In this document: positions 1 through 8,887 of the stretch, in pieces | Layout of the letters: the number at the start of each line of letters is the position of its first letter | Position numbering within the stretch: the first letter of the stretch is position 1 | NCBI GenBank assembly: GCA_016742275.1 | Contig: JACVCD010000005.1 | Coordinates: forward strand, 1-64,000 | Length of the DNA: 64,000 nt | Direction: 5' to 3' | Source of the DNA: Gemmatimonadaceae bacterium | GTDB taxonomy: Bacteria > Gemmatimonadota > Gemmatimonadetes > Gemmatimonadales > Gemmatimonadaceae | Notes under the pieces: generated by a model | Told to the model about the DNA's origin: nothing | Databases searched by the model: none | The model's input: only the letters and a program-made list of their open reading frames with translations | Position numbers and translations under genes: made by a program

Positions 1-63
1 CCCACTCTCTACCGCTTGCAGGATCTCGACGATCTGACTCTCGGTAAACTTCGATCGGCGCAT
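1..63 (-). CDS. IS3-family transposase OrfA, N-terminal fragment cut by the window edge
   Basis: The minus strand reads MRRSKFTESQIVEILQAVES from an ATG at 61-63, the typical opening of IS3-family OrfA helix-turn-helix proteins. The start is supported by a strong AGGAGG ribosome-binding site at about 68-73. Only 21 residues are in the window, so intactness cannot be judged. OrfA binds the element ends and works with an OrfB integrase that should lie to the left. It sits next to a truncated IS110 gene, which suggests a nested insertion. The right end of the IS probably falls between 74 and about 150, but no terminal repeat could be fixed. Confidence 0.75.
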   Translation of the reverse strand, partial: MRRSKFTESQIVEILQAVESG

Positions 64-154
64 GGTACCTCCTGAAATGCACCGTCAAAGTCTAGCTCAC
101 ACTGTCTGCTCTTGGGGGAAGCTTACGAGGTCTTCGGGACGGGTAAGAAGCTAA

Positions 155-658
<504 letters not shown>

Positions 659-714
659 CTTTCAAGACAGTTGCTAACGCTTATTAGACCGCGTGCGATC
701 ACTGCAGCCCGCTT

Positions 715-748
715 TTGTCTATACCGCTGATTTTCGCAGTATAGACAA
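715..748. repeat. 34-bp palindrome downstream of gajB
   Basis: TTGTCTATAC (715-724) is repeated in inverted order at 739-748. Three further pairs, one a G-T wobble on the minus strand, extend the stem to 13 bp around an 8-nt loop. It lies 42 bp past the gajB stop. No T-tract follows on either strand, so it may be a factor-assisted terminator or the edge of an inserted segment. Confidence 0.5.
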
Positions 749-790
749 TCCGGTAAGGACGGATCCGCTGCACAGCGCAAAGCACAGGAC

Positions 791-2770
791 CTACTCGGGG
801 ATTGTCATAACCTCGCCAGATTTGAACCACTTGCTCTTCTGTGCGTACGCTAGCGCCTGTGCTGCATCCTTCGCCCAAAGCACCAGCGCCAAAGTCTCCT
901 TGGCACGACTGCTGGTCACATATAGGAGCCGGAGCGTCCGGTCAATTGACGTCTCCTTGCCCTCCTTCACGTTCTTGACGTCGGAATCGCCGAGAGGGGC
1001 ACCGAAGAGGCGGTCGTAAGCAAATAGACTGCCAGCGGCATCTTCGTCGTCCATCACGACCATCACATGGTCAAACTCCAATCCCTTGACCACCTGATGC
1101 GTCGCGAGATGAGACTTTCCACTTAAGTAGGTCTTGAACCGACGAAGCTGAATCCAAGGTGACTCAAAGAGCCCATGCCAGCCACGAGCCAATCTATCCT
1201 CGAGGGCCTCCGGCTGCTTCGGCTTTGGCGCAGGTGGTGGTGGGTTCTTATCGTTGAATGCCGTCACCAGCCGCTTGTCAGGCTCGAACAAACCAGCCTT
1301 GAGCACTGGTGCAAGCACCTCCCGCACGGTCGCTGCAGGCTTGACGCACGCTATGGCGAAGTCCTCAACTGCCCGTTGATACGCATTGAGCAACTGTATG
1401 CGAGCTTCACTGTCTTCGGGTAGCTGATCGAGCCGGTCGTAACGATGCAGCACTTCCGTAACGGCAAAGTCTGATGGGGCACCGCCATCCTTGAAGCAGT
1501 CGGCAAGCTCCATCGCTTCCCACAACAGCATCTGAACTGCCGCTGGTCCGGAGACTTCGCCATTTGCATCTGGACGAACCGAGTCGGGGTCAAGGAGCGA
1601 CAACGCCTCGAAGACCTCTAAGAAATCGCCACGGCGGGCCACCAAAGAATGCTCCAGTGCGAGCACTTTGTGTCCAGGATTGCCTGGCTCCCAATCTGCC
1701 AAGCCGGTCGTGGCCCGCATCGCAGACTCGCAGTGCGCCTCTCTGCGAAGCTTCTCCGCTGCCGATGCGGATGCATTGCCGATAAATATCCGGACCATGC
1801 CGGCTGACTTCTCTTCGCGTGGATGCTGGTGAACAACCTTTGAGGATTGGGTGCGCCCTTCCAACTCGGAGTCCCATACTTCATTGATAAAGTCAACGAT
1901 GCGTCGTTGGCTTCTGTGGTTCATCTCCAGCTTTGGCGTTGCCCAAGCTTCTGGAACCATGTTCGGAAGGTCCGCATGCCCATCCAAGTAGATACGCTGG
2001 CGATGGTCGCCGAACAGCCCCAGCATCAGCCTTGGCGGGTCTTCGGCCACGACCTCCAATAGCGCATCCAAGACGCCTTTCATCGTGTCCTGAGACTCGT
2101 CGATGAGGATGACGGGATGCTGGTCGCGAAGGATACGACGAAGTGTAGGCTTGTGCGTGAGCAGCCAGGTGGCCAAAGCTAAGACTTGCGAATGGTTCAG
2201 CGCGCCGTCCCCGTGACGCTTCCGATCCGGACTGTAGGTGAACTGCGTTGTCGCGGCGAGAGCTGTGGCCTTGGCCTCAAGCTCCCCGATCTTCTCCCTG
2301 TCTTTGTCGGTCGGAACTCCGTTCCTCCGACCTGCCGCAGCATCACGCGCCTTCTGAAGCGCATCTGCATTCATGGCCAGAAGTGCTTCACGAATGTCGT
2401 TGTCAAAGCCTGCAATCAGGTCCCAGCAGAACGAGTGGATGGTGGCGATATGCGTGAGGTCGCTCGTGCCAAGGCGGCCGGTCACCACGAGCGCGGCGTT
2501 CTTCGTGTACGTGATGATGCGAATCGTCTGAGCACGAGCCCTCAGCTCTCGCGCGAACCTGACAGCCGGGGCACCTTCCGCTTGCGTGGGCTCTCCCTGC
2601 ATACCCCCCGTGAGTTTACGCAGCGCGGCCACTAAGGTGCGCGTCTTGCCGGACCCGGCACCGGCAAAGAGGAAGAAGCTCCGCGGTGGCGCGCTGCTGA
2701 TGTAGCCCACGATTTCGTCGACAACACCAGCGTCACGTTCCTTGGGATCATCTTTCACGGCAACCATCAC
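791..2770 (-). CDS. gajB: UvrD/PcrA-like superfamily 1 helicase, Gabija GajB-like
   Basis: The 659-residue protein has SF1 helicase motifs. Walker A GAGSGKT is at residues 37-43, Walker B/motif II DESQD at 224-228, a GLEF motif at about 563-566 and the arginine-containing LLYVTSSRAKE block near 615. A proline-rich linker lies at 510-520. Residues 130-190 are rich in charged and alanine residues. The gene follows an OLD-family nuclease gene and overlaps it at a GTGATG junction, so the start is GTG 2770 or ATG 2767 and translation is coupled. That order and coupling define Gabija systems, in which GajB works with GajA against phage. It is longer than the roughly 500-residue Bacillus GajB. A class 2 OLD-UvrD pair of other function remains possible. 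Confidence 0.85.
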   Translation of the reverse strand: MMVAVKDDPKERDAGVVDEIVGYISSAPPRSFFLFAGAGSGKTRTLVAALRKLTGGMQGEPTQAEGAPAVRFARELRARAQTIRIITYTKNAALVVTGRLGTSDLTHIATIHSFCWDLIAGFDNDIREALLAMNADALQKARDAAAGRRNGVPTDKDREKIGELEAKATALAATTQFTYSPDRKRHGDGALNHSQVLALATWLLTHKPTLRRILRDQHPVILIDESQDTMKGVLDALLEVVAEDPPRLMLGLFGDHRQRIYLDGHADLPNMVPEAWATPKLEMNHRSQRRIVDFINEVWDSELEGRTQSSKVVHQHPREEKSAGMVRIFIGNASASAAEKLRREAHCESAMRATTGLADWEPGNPGHKVLALEHSLVARRGDFLEVFEALSLLDPDSVRPDANGEVSGPAAVQMLLWEAMELADCFKDGGAPSDFAVTEVLHRYDRLDQLPEDSEARIQLLNAYQRAVEDFAIACVKPAATVREVLAPVLKAGLFEPDKRLVTAFNDKNPPPPAPKPKQPEALEDRLARGWHGLFESPWIQLRRFKTYLSGKSHLATHQVVKGLEFDHVMVVMDDEDAAGSLFAYDRLFGAPLGDSDVKNVKEGKETSIDRTLRLLYVTSSRAKETLALVLWAKDAAQALAYAQKSKWFKSGEVMTIPE

Positions 2771-5064
2771 TCCGACCCCTGCTTCGAAAGGGCCAGCTCT
2801 GTGTCGAGCCAGGCCAGCGCATCGGCGATATATGCCGGGCAGGCCACCTTGTCGCCCAGGCTAATACGCTCGAACATAGTCGCAGCGAACTCAGCCTTGG
2901 CAAAGTTTTCCCGCAGCATTGCATGAAGGTCTTTGCCAAGTGCCACGAGGTCCGGTTGCGCAATAACCGTCTTGACAGCCGCGTGCAGGGGGCCTACCGG
3001 TTTCGGCGGCGGACTCTCGTCTTCAGCTGGCTTCTGGTTCTTCTGTTCCCCTAGGTCCTTGAACCAGTCGATGTTGGCTAGGATCAACGAGTCTTCAAAA
3101 GAGCTCGGCCATGGGCCGCCCTTTTGCACTGGGATCTGCCACGCAAATCGGACCCGCCCACCGTTCCCATTGCTCCAAACCTGGTCTGCGTCCTTCGGCT
3201 CAGCCAAGAGATGCAGCTGCTTCTGCTTGGGATGCCAGCCATTGAGCGTGTCGTTTCCGCACTCGAGCAATGCGGGATCGACGATTGCTGCAGCTTTTCG
3301 AACAGCCCTGCCTTTGGCGTCTTTTGTCACCTCTACAGGGTCCACATCAGTGATTACCACTGTCGGGATGCAGAGCCTCTCAACAAGCGGGCGTAGCCGA
3401 TGTGCGTGGCGCCCGCCCAAGTCGAGAAAAGAGATGTATCGCTTGTCGAGCTCGTGGAAGTCGCGCTCAATGAACAATGGGACGAGCATCCTTTCCGCAG
3501 CGCCTTCGACGAAGATCGCGGCGTCAGCGAACAAGAGGTCCGTGTGCTGCACTCGAAAATAACGTTCAGCGAAGGTTCGGGTTTCCCTATCGGTTCCGAA
3601 GGCGGTGGCCAGGTCGATAACGTCTGAACTCGGCATCCCGCTCGCAGCTGTTGCAATCCGCCGGACGTAGCGAAGTCGGTCGAAGTTCTCGGCGTGAGCC
3701 AAGTGACTCGCGTGGGTGCTGATGACCAACTGACTACTTAGATGGGCATGCTCTGGCGCCACAGGCCCGATGAGCTCTGCTGCGCGTCGAGGGAAGATGC
3801 GCTGCACCTGGACATGCAGGTGCGCCTCGGGCTCCTCCACCAGCACGACATGCACCGCCGCAGGGCTGCCTTGGTCCGGTTTCAATCTGGAGTCTCGGAA
3901 CGAGACCAGCTGATAACTCAACGACTGCAGGTTCTGGTAGCCGAGCCCGATTGAATACTCCGGAAGATAGACATCCGCCTGCTGGCCTTCGATTCGATAT
4001 TGTACAGCCGTACTATGGTCAAGCAGATCACCAGTCTGGATACGAGTTCTGAAGTAAATCTCTTGGGGATCGTGAAGCGTCGGATACCCGAGCTTCTTCA
4101 CATCCTCAATGGAGGGTGTTAGCGCAACCTTAATGCGAGCGTCGAGTTCTAGTTGGGCAGTGGCGATGGCGGAGACTAGCTCCGGTTGATGGCCCTGACC
4201 TGTCGTCGCGACATTGAGGTGCTGCCGCGCGTACTTTAGCAACTGATTGGAAAAGAGGCCGACACGGTGCGCGCTCGCTGTGGGTCGGGTTTCGGCTTCT
4301 TCCGTTCCTAGGCCACGCTGCGCAGGAACGAAATCGACGCGCAAAAGCTTGGAGAGCTTGGTGCGATCCACAGGCGCGGCCTGTGGAGTCAAGCTCTGAG
4401 GTGCACCCAACGGGTTCGCAAGCGGTCCAATGGCCGGATCGAGCTTGTAAACCAAGACGCCTCCAAGATCGGCCGGATAGCGAAGCCAGTAGTCGATGAG
4501 GTCGACCGGCCACGCGTAAGCCTCCTTCTTGAGGTCTTTCACGGGCTGCCGAGCCTCTCGGTACCGCCAAGCCAACTTCTGTAGCAACTCCACCGAGGAA
4601 GCGGGCTCAAGCCGCAGGCGAACGCCTACGGCTCCCCCACTCCAGTTCAATGATGTGATGAAGGGCGCGACCAGGTTGTAGGCCCCCTGCTGCGCATCGA
4701 ACCAGAGGTCCAGCGTAGGCATGCAGGCCAGAAGCGCAGCCAGTTGCCCCTCCCACCTGGCAACGTCGCCAGTGGCCGAAACGGGGTCCTCCGTCAGCTT
4801 CTCCCACTCCTCGCCGAGTGCCTTTAACGCGGGCCACTGGTCGAAACTAATGTCGAAGGCGCCGAAGACCTGTCCTGTCGTCGCTAGGAAGTTGCGTACC
4901 GCTATGAGGATCGACGTCTTGCCACTGTTGTTGGCACCAACCAGAACTGTCGTCTTCTTGTCGATCTGAACCCTAGTTTGGGCCAGACGCCGGAAACGAC
5001 TGAGCTCAATGCATGACAGGCTGACATGGGGAGCCTGTGGGAGATTGGGCAGTTGCGCGCTCAT
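2767..5064 (-). CDS. gajA: OLD-family ATPase-TOPRIM nuclease, Gabija GajA-like
   Basis: The 765-residue protein combines an ABC-type ATPase and a TOPRIM nuclease. Walker A GANNSGKT is at residues 43-50 and Walker B LVEEPEAHLH at 408-417. The TOPRIM glutamate is E520 in FVEG, and the metal-binding DVD is D573/D575, with SSFEDS at about 654-659. In Gabija, GajA is a nucleotide-sensing DNA-nicking endonuclease that assembles with GajB. Canonical GajA is about 580 residues; here the region between the ATPase halves (about 60-380) and the C-terminus are enlarged, with a PPPKP stretch near 685. The gene is first in a two-gene unit with gajB. No strong ribosome-binding site precedes ATG 5064. Confidence 0.87.
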   Translation of the reverse strand: MSAQLPNLPQAPHVSLSCIELSRFRRLAQTRVQIDKKTTVLVGANNSGKTSILIAVRNFLATTGQVFGAFDISFDQWPALKALGEEWEKLTEDPVSATGDVARWEGQLAALLACMPTLDLWFDAQQGAYNLVAPFITSLNWSGGAVGVRLRLEPASSVELLQKLAWRYREARQPVKDLKKEAYAWPVDLIDYWLRYPADLGGVLVYKLDPAIGPLANPLGAPQSLTPQAAPVDRTKLSKLLRVDFVPAQRGLGTEEAETRPTASAHRVGLFSNQLLKYARQHLNVATTGQGHQPELVSAIATAQLELDARIKVALTPSIEDVKKLGYPTLHDPQEIYFRTRIQTGDLLDHSTAVQYRIEGQQADVYLPEYSIGLGYQNLQSLSYQLVSFRDSRLKPDQGSPAAVHVVLVEEPEAHLHVQVQRIFPRRAAELIGPVAPEHAHLSSQLVISTHASHLAHAENFDRLRYVRRIATAASGMPSSDVIDLATAFGTDRETRTFAERYFRVQHTDLLFADAAIFVEGAAERMLVPLFIERDFHELDKRYISFLDLGGRHAHRLRPLVERLCIPTVVITDVDPVEVTKDAKGRAVRKAAAIVDPALLECGNDTLNGWHPKQKQLHLLAEPKDADQVWSNGNGGRVRFAWQIPVQKGGPWPSSFEDSLILANIDWFKDLGEQKNQKPAEDESPPPKPVGPLHAAVKTVIAQPDLVALGKDLHAMLRENFAKAEFAATMFERISLGDKVACPAYIADALAWLDTELALSKQGSE

Positions 5065-5577
5065 CAGATTTCTTCGAGTGATAAAGCCAATTGCGTCGAA
5101 ACCCCGAGTCCGGACTCCAACACTGCCGGCGCCATAGTGTTTTGCGAACGGAGGGAGGCTCGCTAGGGCAGACTGGCCTCCGGGTGAGCGAAAAGCGAGG
5201 GTCAGCGCGTAGCCAGCGTCCCAGGCCTACGCGGACCTACCCAACTTCACGCGATATCATCGACCTAGCAAATCAAGGCGCATTCCTATGAGCACGTTGC
5301 TTCCAACATCCGAATGCTACGAGAAGCAGTATCCACCGAGCCAAATTTTCATCATAAGTGTTCTTTGTCGGCGCTTAGGCACGCTGGTGACAGCGATGAA
5401 GCTTGGCCGGCGCCCTTTTGTCAAGTTCAGATTCCGCGGTAAACACACTGACCCCTACGATTGCGTTGCACAAAAGAAATGCAACTGGCTCGAAGGGCGG
5501 CCAGAGTCTTGATCGATCGCAACCATTTTCTTCGTGCACAGAGATCTCGATTCGCAACAGCAATGTGTGCCTGAGTA
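5065..5577. other. Spacer between gajA and the Trypco1 gene, no convincing gene
   Basis: About 510 bases separate the gajA start from the end of the Trypco1 gene. Open frames here, such as 5288-5512 on the plus strand, have no ribosome-binding site, no recognisable domain and no codon bias. The segment is visibly less GC-rich than the chromosome to the right. It should hold the gajA promoter and the 3' end of the peptidase operon, but no clear -35/-10 pair or terminator was identified. Confidence 0.6.
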
Positions 5578-5901
5578 CTACACACGCCGCTTAAGTCTCA
5601 CCTCAATGGAGGCCTCAACGCCAGCCGTGGCGACACCAACACTTCCCTCACCAGTAACCGCAATCCCAATCGTTATCTCATCAACACCATACTCAGCGAC
5701 TTCGGCCTTCACACGTCCGGCGATGGCCTGCACCGCGCCGATAACAACCTCCAATTGGGCGGCAAACTGGTCCGCAGGAATTTCGAGTGCGGTTTTCGCT
5801 ATTGCCTTCGCGATAACGCCATGCGTTACGCCACCGAGACGATCCTCCGATTCGACGGGTGGGAGTGCGTCAGCAACGATTAATCGGACGATATCAGACA
5901 C
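5578..5901 (-). CDS. Trypco1-domain (CU044_2847-type) protein, partner of trypsin-like peptidase
   Basis: This 107-residue protein matches the small trypsin-co-occurring domain 1 family. The hallmark C-terminal half is ITIGIAVTGEGSVGVATAG followed by a beta strand ASIEVRLKRR, preceded by a helix around residues 45-70. Such domains are described by comparative genomics next to trypsin-like peptidases in predicted NTP-dependent conflict systems, where they are thought to act as adaptors or substrates; no catalytic residues are expected. The gene starts at GTG 5901 with a GGAGAG ribosome-binding site, 20 bp after the peptidase stop, so the two form one operon. Family recognition rests on the motif; the role is inferred. 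Confidence 0.75.
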   Translation of the reverse strand: MSDIVRLIVADALPPVESEDRLGGVTHGVIAKAIAKTALEIPADQFAAQLEVVIGAVQAIAGRVKAEVAEYGVDEITIGIAVTGEGSVGVATAGVEASIEVRLKRRV

Positions 5902-5921
5902 TGTGCTCTCTCCGCCTGAAG

Positions 5922-7052
5922 TTAGTCATAAAGTTCGATATCAAAATAGTTCACCACTTGACGCATGGACTGCGCTAGCCCTTCAGGATTCGGACCTCCT
6001 GTGCTGCCCATGTAGAGACCGACGCAGTCGGAACCAGGCCCACTGATTGACACCAGTGACCCACTGTCACCGGCATGACCTGGTGTGTCAAGAAACACTC
6101 GATGCGCTACCAGATTCCCATAGTAACTCGGATGATCGTTCACTCGTAGTACACTAGCTGCAAATCCACCCGAGACCGCGCGAACAGTCACATTTTGCCC
6201 AGGCGCGACAGCAGAAGCAAGCGGCAGGGACGTTACGGAGGAAGGGAGCTGGCCGCAGTCGAGAATCGCCGCATCTATTACTGTAGTTCCGTCAACATCG
6301 GCGACAGGCAATGCACCGCTTGGCAGCATTGGTACTGTTACGCCAGGCCCATAGCCAACGCCAGCTAGTGAATGACGCGCAATAACGATTCCTCCTGCCC
6401 AAGGTGGGCCCAAAAACCTTTTGCTTGAGCGTGGTCTGGCATAGCAAGCCGACGCCGCACCTAGAGGAACCGGCGGAGCGGCAAATTCAATCTCGCGATA
6501 TTCGGCGAGGACTGGGAACCCTTCAATAATTCGTAGTGGCGATAGCTGCTCATCGCTTGCTGCTTGTTCCTGCGGTTCCCTCTGCTGCTGCAAGCCAATC
6601 ACAATACCGAAGCTATAGCCGATGCCTTCTTGTTCAATGAACGGCGCATCGAATCGAATCCGAGCACGCTGGCTGCTTCCTCGCCTATCGGTCGCGTTCA
6701 ACGAAAACGGAATGAATCCAGCCGAGAAATCTATTATCGCTGGAGGAGACTGCGAACGTCGGACGGAAGGCAATCCAAACATCGCGGTTACTATTGAGGT
6801 ATCATCGAGTTGAGCAAGTAGGTGCATTGCCCAAGAATACGATCGAGCCTCATCGGACTTAAACCCAGCCTGTCCTACCAAGCGCTGTACCCAAGGATCC
6901 ATTCCCGATGGGAAGTCTTCTGGGACTAGTGACCAAGCATCTGCAGGTAGCATTGCCAATTGAGCTATAGGGGAAACTTCTATTGTTCGTCTAGCGCCGT
7001 TATCCCTGGCACATCGTAATAGTATCGCACGCGAACAGACCGAGCAAATCAC
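5922..7052 (-). CDS. Trypsin-like serine peptidase of a Trypco1 conflict system
   Basis: The 376-residue protein carries a chymotrypsin-fold peptidase in its C-terminal half. H227 (IARHSLAG), D260 (VIDAAIL) and S330 in GDSGS fit a His-Asp-Ser triad in the right order and spacing. Residues 1 to about 190 match no family I recognise; they have a helical stretch around 70-95 and probably sense or bind a partner. There is no signal peptide, so the enzyme should be cytoplasmic, unlike ordinary trypsin homologues. GTG 7052 is the earliest start after an in-frame stop; a later start at M34 is possible. It is the first gene of the operon with the Trypco1 protein and presumably cleaves a target when infection is sensed. 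Confidence 0.75.
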   Translation of the reverse strand: MICSVCSRAILLRCARDNGARRTIEVSPIAQLAMLPADAWSLVPEDFPSGMDPWVQRLVGQAGFKSDEARSYSWAMHLLAQLDDTSIVTAMFGLPSVRRSQSPPAIIDFSAGFIPFSLNATDRRGSSQRARIRFDAPFIEQEGIGYSFGIVIGLQQQREPQEQAASDEQLSPLRIIEGFPVLAEYREIEFAAPPVPLGAASACYARPRSSKRFLGPPWAGGIVIARHSLAGVGYGPGVTVPMLPSGALPVADVDGTTVIDAAILDCGQLPSSVTSLPLASAVAPGQNVTVRAVSGGFAASVLRVNDHPSYYGNLVAHRVFLDTPGHAGDSGSLVSISGPGSDCVGLYMGSTGGPNPEGLAQSMRQVVNYFDIELYD

Positions 7053-7799
7053 GCTTCTATGATCGCTCGACTGCGCGCTACGTCAAAGCACCAGCAGACC
7101 TGCCACCAACGTGATTGATTTACCCAGCCCGCACCGATCCGGACCCACGAACCCAAGAGGTATCCAACAGCGTTTTCGTTCGTGGTGGCAGACATCTTGG
7201 ATCTTATCGTACATCTTGGATGCGCTCTGCAAGTATGACTTCAGCATTCTCGAAATCAGGCCCATCCCATCTATTGTGTAGACAGAAAACCGCCATGAGG
7301 CTCTCGCGGTATGCGATGGAGCACAGTGGGGATCTTGCACTACTTCATAGGCACTGACTCGAGCGACGGCGCCTCTCGCAATATGCGAGCAACAAGGGAG
7401 CATCGACAGAGGCGCGTGTGATGCGAACCAAAGGTAGAGCGTGAAGCAGGTGCAATGTTGCATCTGACAGTAAATCTCTCGCTGCCCATAGCTCCCGCGC
7501 TCAACCAATTAGAGAGATGCTTCGCGTATTTATACCGCCTTGGCCATAGACTTGACACTCTGATAGGGAGCCGCAGTGGCTCACACGAAAAATGGCGCTC
7601 CAGGATCTTACGATTACCAACCCAATTCGGACCTGAAACGAAACGCCCGTAATTCGGAGTACCGATGGCCTCGTTGCATGCCGCTTTGCCAACTGGCGCT
7701 GAATCACGCACGACGTCCCCCCACCTCCTTCTCCTCGAATACTGACTGGACGATCCCCTCTCCGTTAGTCGCTAAAGAGGACGAAGAAGTATCGGGCGG
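7053..7799. other. Spacer in the island, no convincing gene, possibly decayed
   Basis: About 750 bases lie between the peptidase start and the end of the alpha/beta hydrolase gene. Several frames of 60-140 codons are open on both strands (for example 7083-7508 minus and 7340-7711 minus). They are rich in Cys and Arg, lack ribosome-binding sites and match no family. The 7083-7508 frame ends with a GLGKS string that only loosely resembles a P-loop. The region should include the promoter of the peptidase operon and may contain a decayed gene. Confidence 0.5.
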
Positions 7800-8876
7800 T
7801 CACAGTGCACCACCCGGCACCGGCGCCACGCCCTGCGAAGCAAGAGGCACCACAGGTATGCTTTCATTCGATGGTGCCACTCCCCGCGCGACCAGAATGC
7901 GGCGATCGATCCCGCGCAGAAGCTCGCGGATCAGTGCCATGCACGCCGGTGAGTCGAGCGCAGCGGAATGGTGACTGCCGTAGTCCACACCCGGCTCGAA
8001 CTTGCTAGTAAGGTCGATGTCCCAAACATTGTCGGGAAGCTTTTGACTTGAGTCTAAGCCGCTACGCCCTAGCCGACGTTTGCCGAAGTGCTTTAAACCA
8101 GCGCTCGTGCCCAACACCGAGTCCAAGCCCGTATAAAGCGCAGTGATGCGGTATGCGAGATTCGCCATCCCTTCGCCAGGCGTGTTGCCGATCATCTCTC
8201 CACTGGAGAAGAGGTCGTTGTCGACGTCCGCTGCTACCAGCAACATTTGATTGATCAAACTAACCAGCAGCGGACGGTTTTTTCTGTTCCACACGTCATA
8301 CATCGCCTGCTCAACCACGTAAGCGCCCATACTATGTGCGATTATGCTCGTTTTGGCGCGGCAGGCCTTTGCACCGGTGACGCCCTGCTTGCTCACCAGC
8401 CAGTCATACAGCGCCGAGAGCACGTTAGTGAGATCGTCAGCACTTCGGCGCGCGTCCTGTCGGTCGGGCAGGTAGCCTCCCACGCTCCCGTCGCTGGGCC
8501 AAGTGAACAGAATGCACTCTCCGAGGCCAGCTTGGTTCGGGTTATCGATAAAAAGTTGATCGGTGATCGACTTGTAACGCGATGCAGCGCCGTCCCAGTC
8601 GTTGTTGTAACCGTGGACAAAGACTGTGACATGCCGTTGATCTTCCTGATGCGCGTCATCCAAGAGTGGAAATGCTGCCGCTGCTGCCACTAGTTCTGCC
8701 TTAAACGCGTCAGGCGCCAACTCTTTCCAAGACGAGAGTTTGCGAATCTCCACGGCAGTCGTACTGAGGGGACAGACGTAGTATCGCACGACGCCCTCTT
8801 CATCTTTACCTAATTTCCTGTTCTTGCCCGAACCGGTCGGCTTGCGATTGCTAATCATCCAGTATCGACTTGCCAT
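7800..8876 (-). CDS. DUF900-type alpha/beta hydrolase (COG4782-like esterase)
   Basis: The 358-residue protein has an alpha/beta-hydrolase core. The oxyanion strand VFVHGYNN is at residues 86-92, a TWPSDGS block at 125-131, the nucleophile elbow AHSMG with S182, the acid in VAADVDND near 214-221, and a late YGSHHS as candidate histidine. These are hallmarks of the DUF900/COG4782 group of uncharacterised esterases. ATG 8876 has a GGAGG site seven bases upstream; an upstream extension to 9002 is open but lies inside the previous gene. The stop of the upstream membrane protein gene is 12 bp away and overlaps this ribosome-binding site, so the two are coupled. The substrate is unknown; a lipid or acyl ester at the membrane would fit the partner. 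Confidence 0.8.
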   Translation of the reverse strand: MASRYWMISNRKPTGSGKNRKLGKDEEGVVRYYVCPLSTTAVEIRKLSSWKELAPDAFKAELVAAAAAFPLLDDAHQEDQRHVTVFVHGYNNDWDGAASRYKSITDQLFIDNPNQAGLGECILFTWPSDGSVGGYLPDRQDARRSADDLTNVLSALYDWLVSKQGVTGAKACRAKTSIIAHSMGAYVVEQAMYDVWNRKNRPLLVSLINQMLLVAADVDNDLFSSGEMIGNTPGEGMANLAYRITALYTGLDSVLGTSAGLKHFGKRRLGRSGLDSSQKLPDNVWDIDLTSKFEPGVDYGSHHSAALDSPACMALIRELLRGIDRRILVARGVAPSNESIPVVPLASQGVAPVPGGAL

Positions 8877-8887
8877 TGATTCCTCCC

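Noticed and set aside
5288-5512. 74-codon plus-strand frame in the gajA upstream spacer
   Set aside because: No ribosome-binding site, no family resemblance and no codon bias; treated as chance.
7083-7508. Minus-strand frame ending in a GLGKS string like a P-loop
   Set aside because: Spacing does not fit GxxxxGK[ST], the sequence is Cys/Arg-rich and no ATPase motifs follow.
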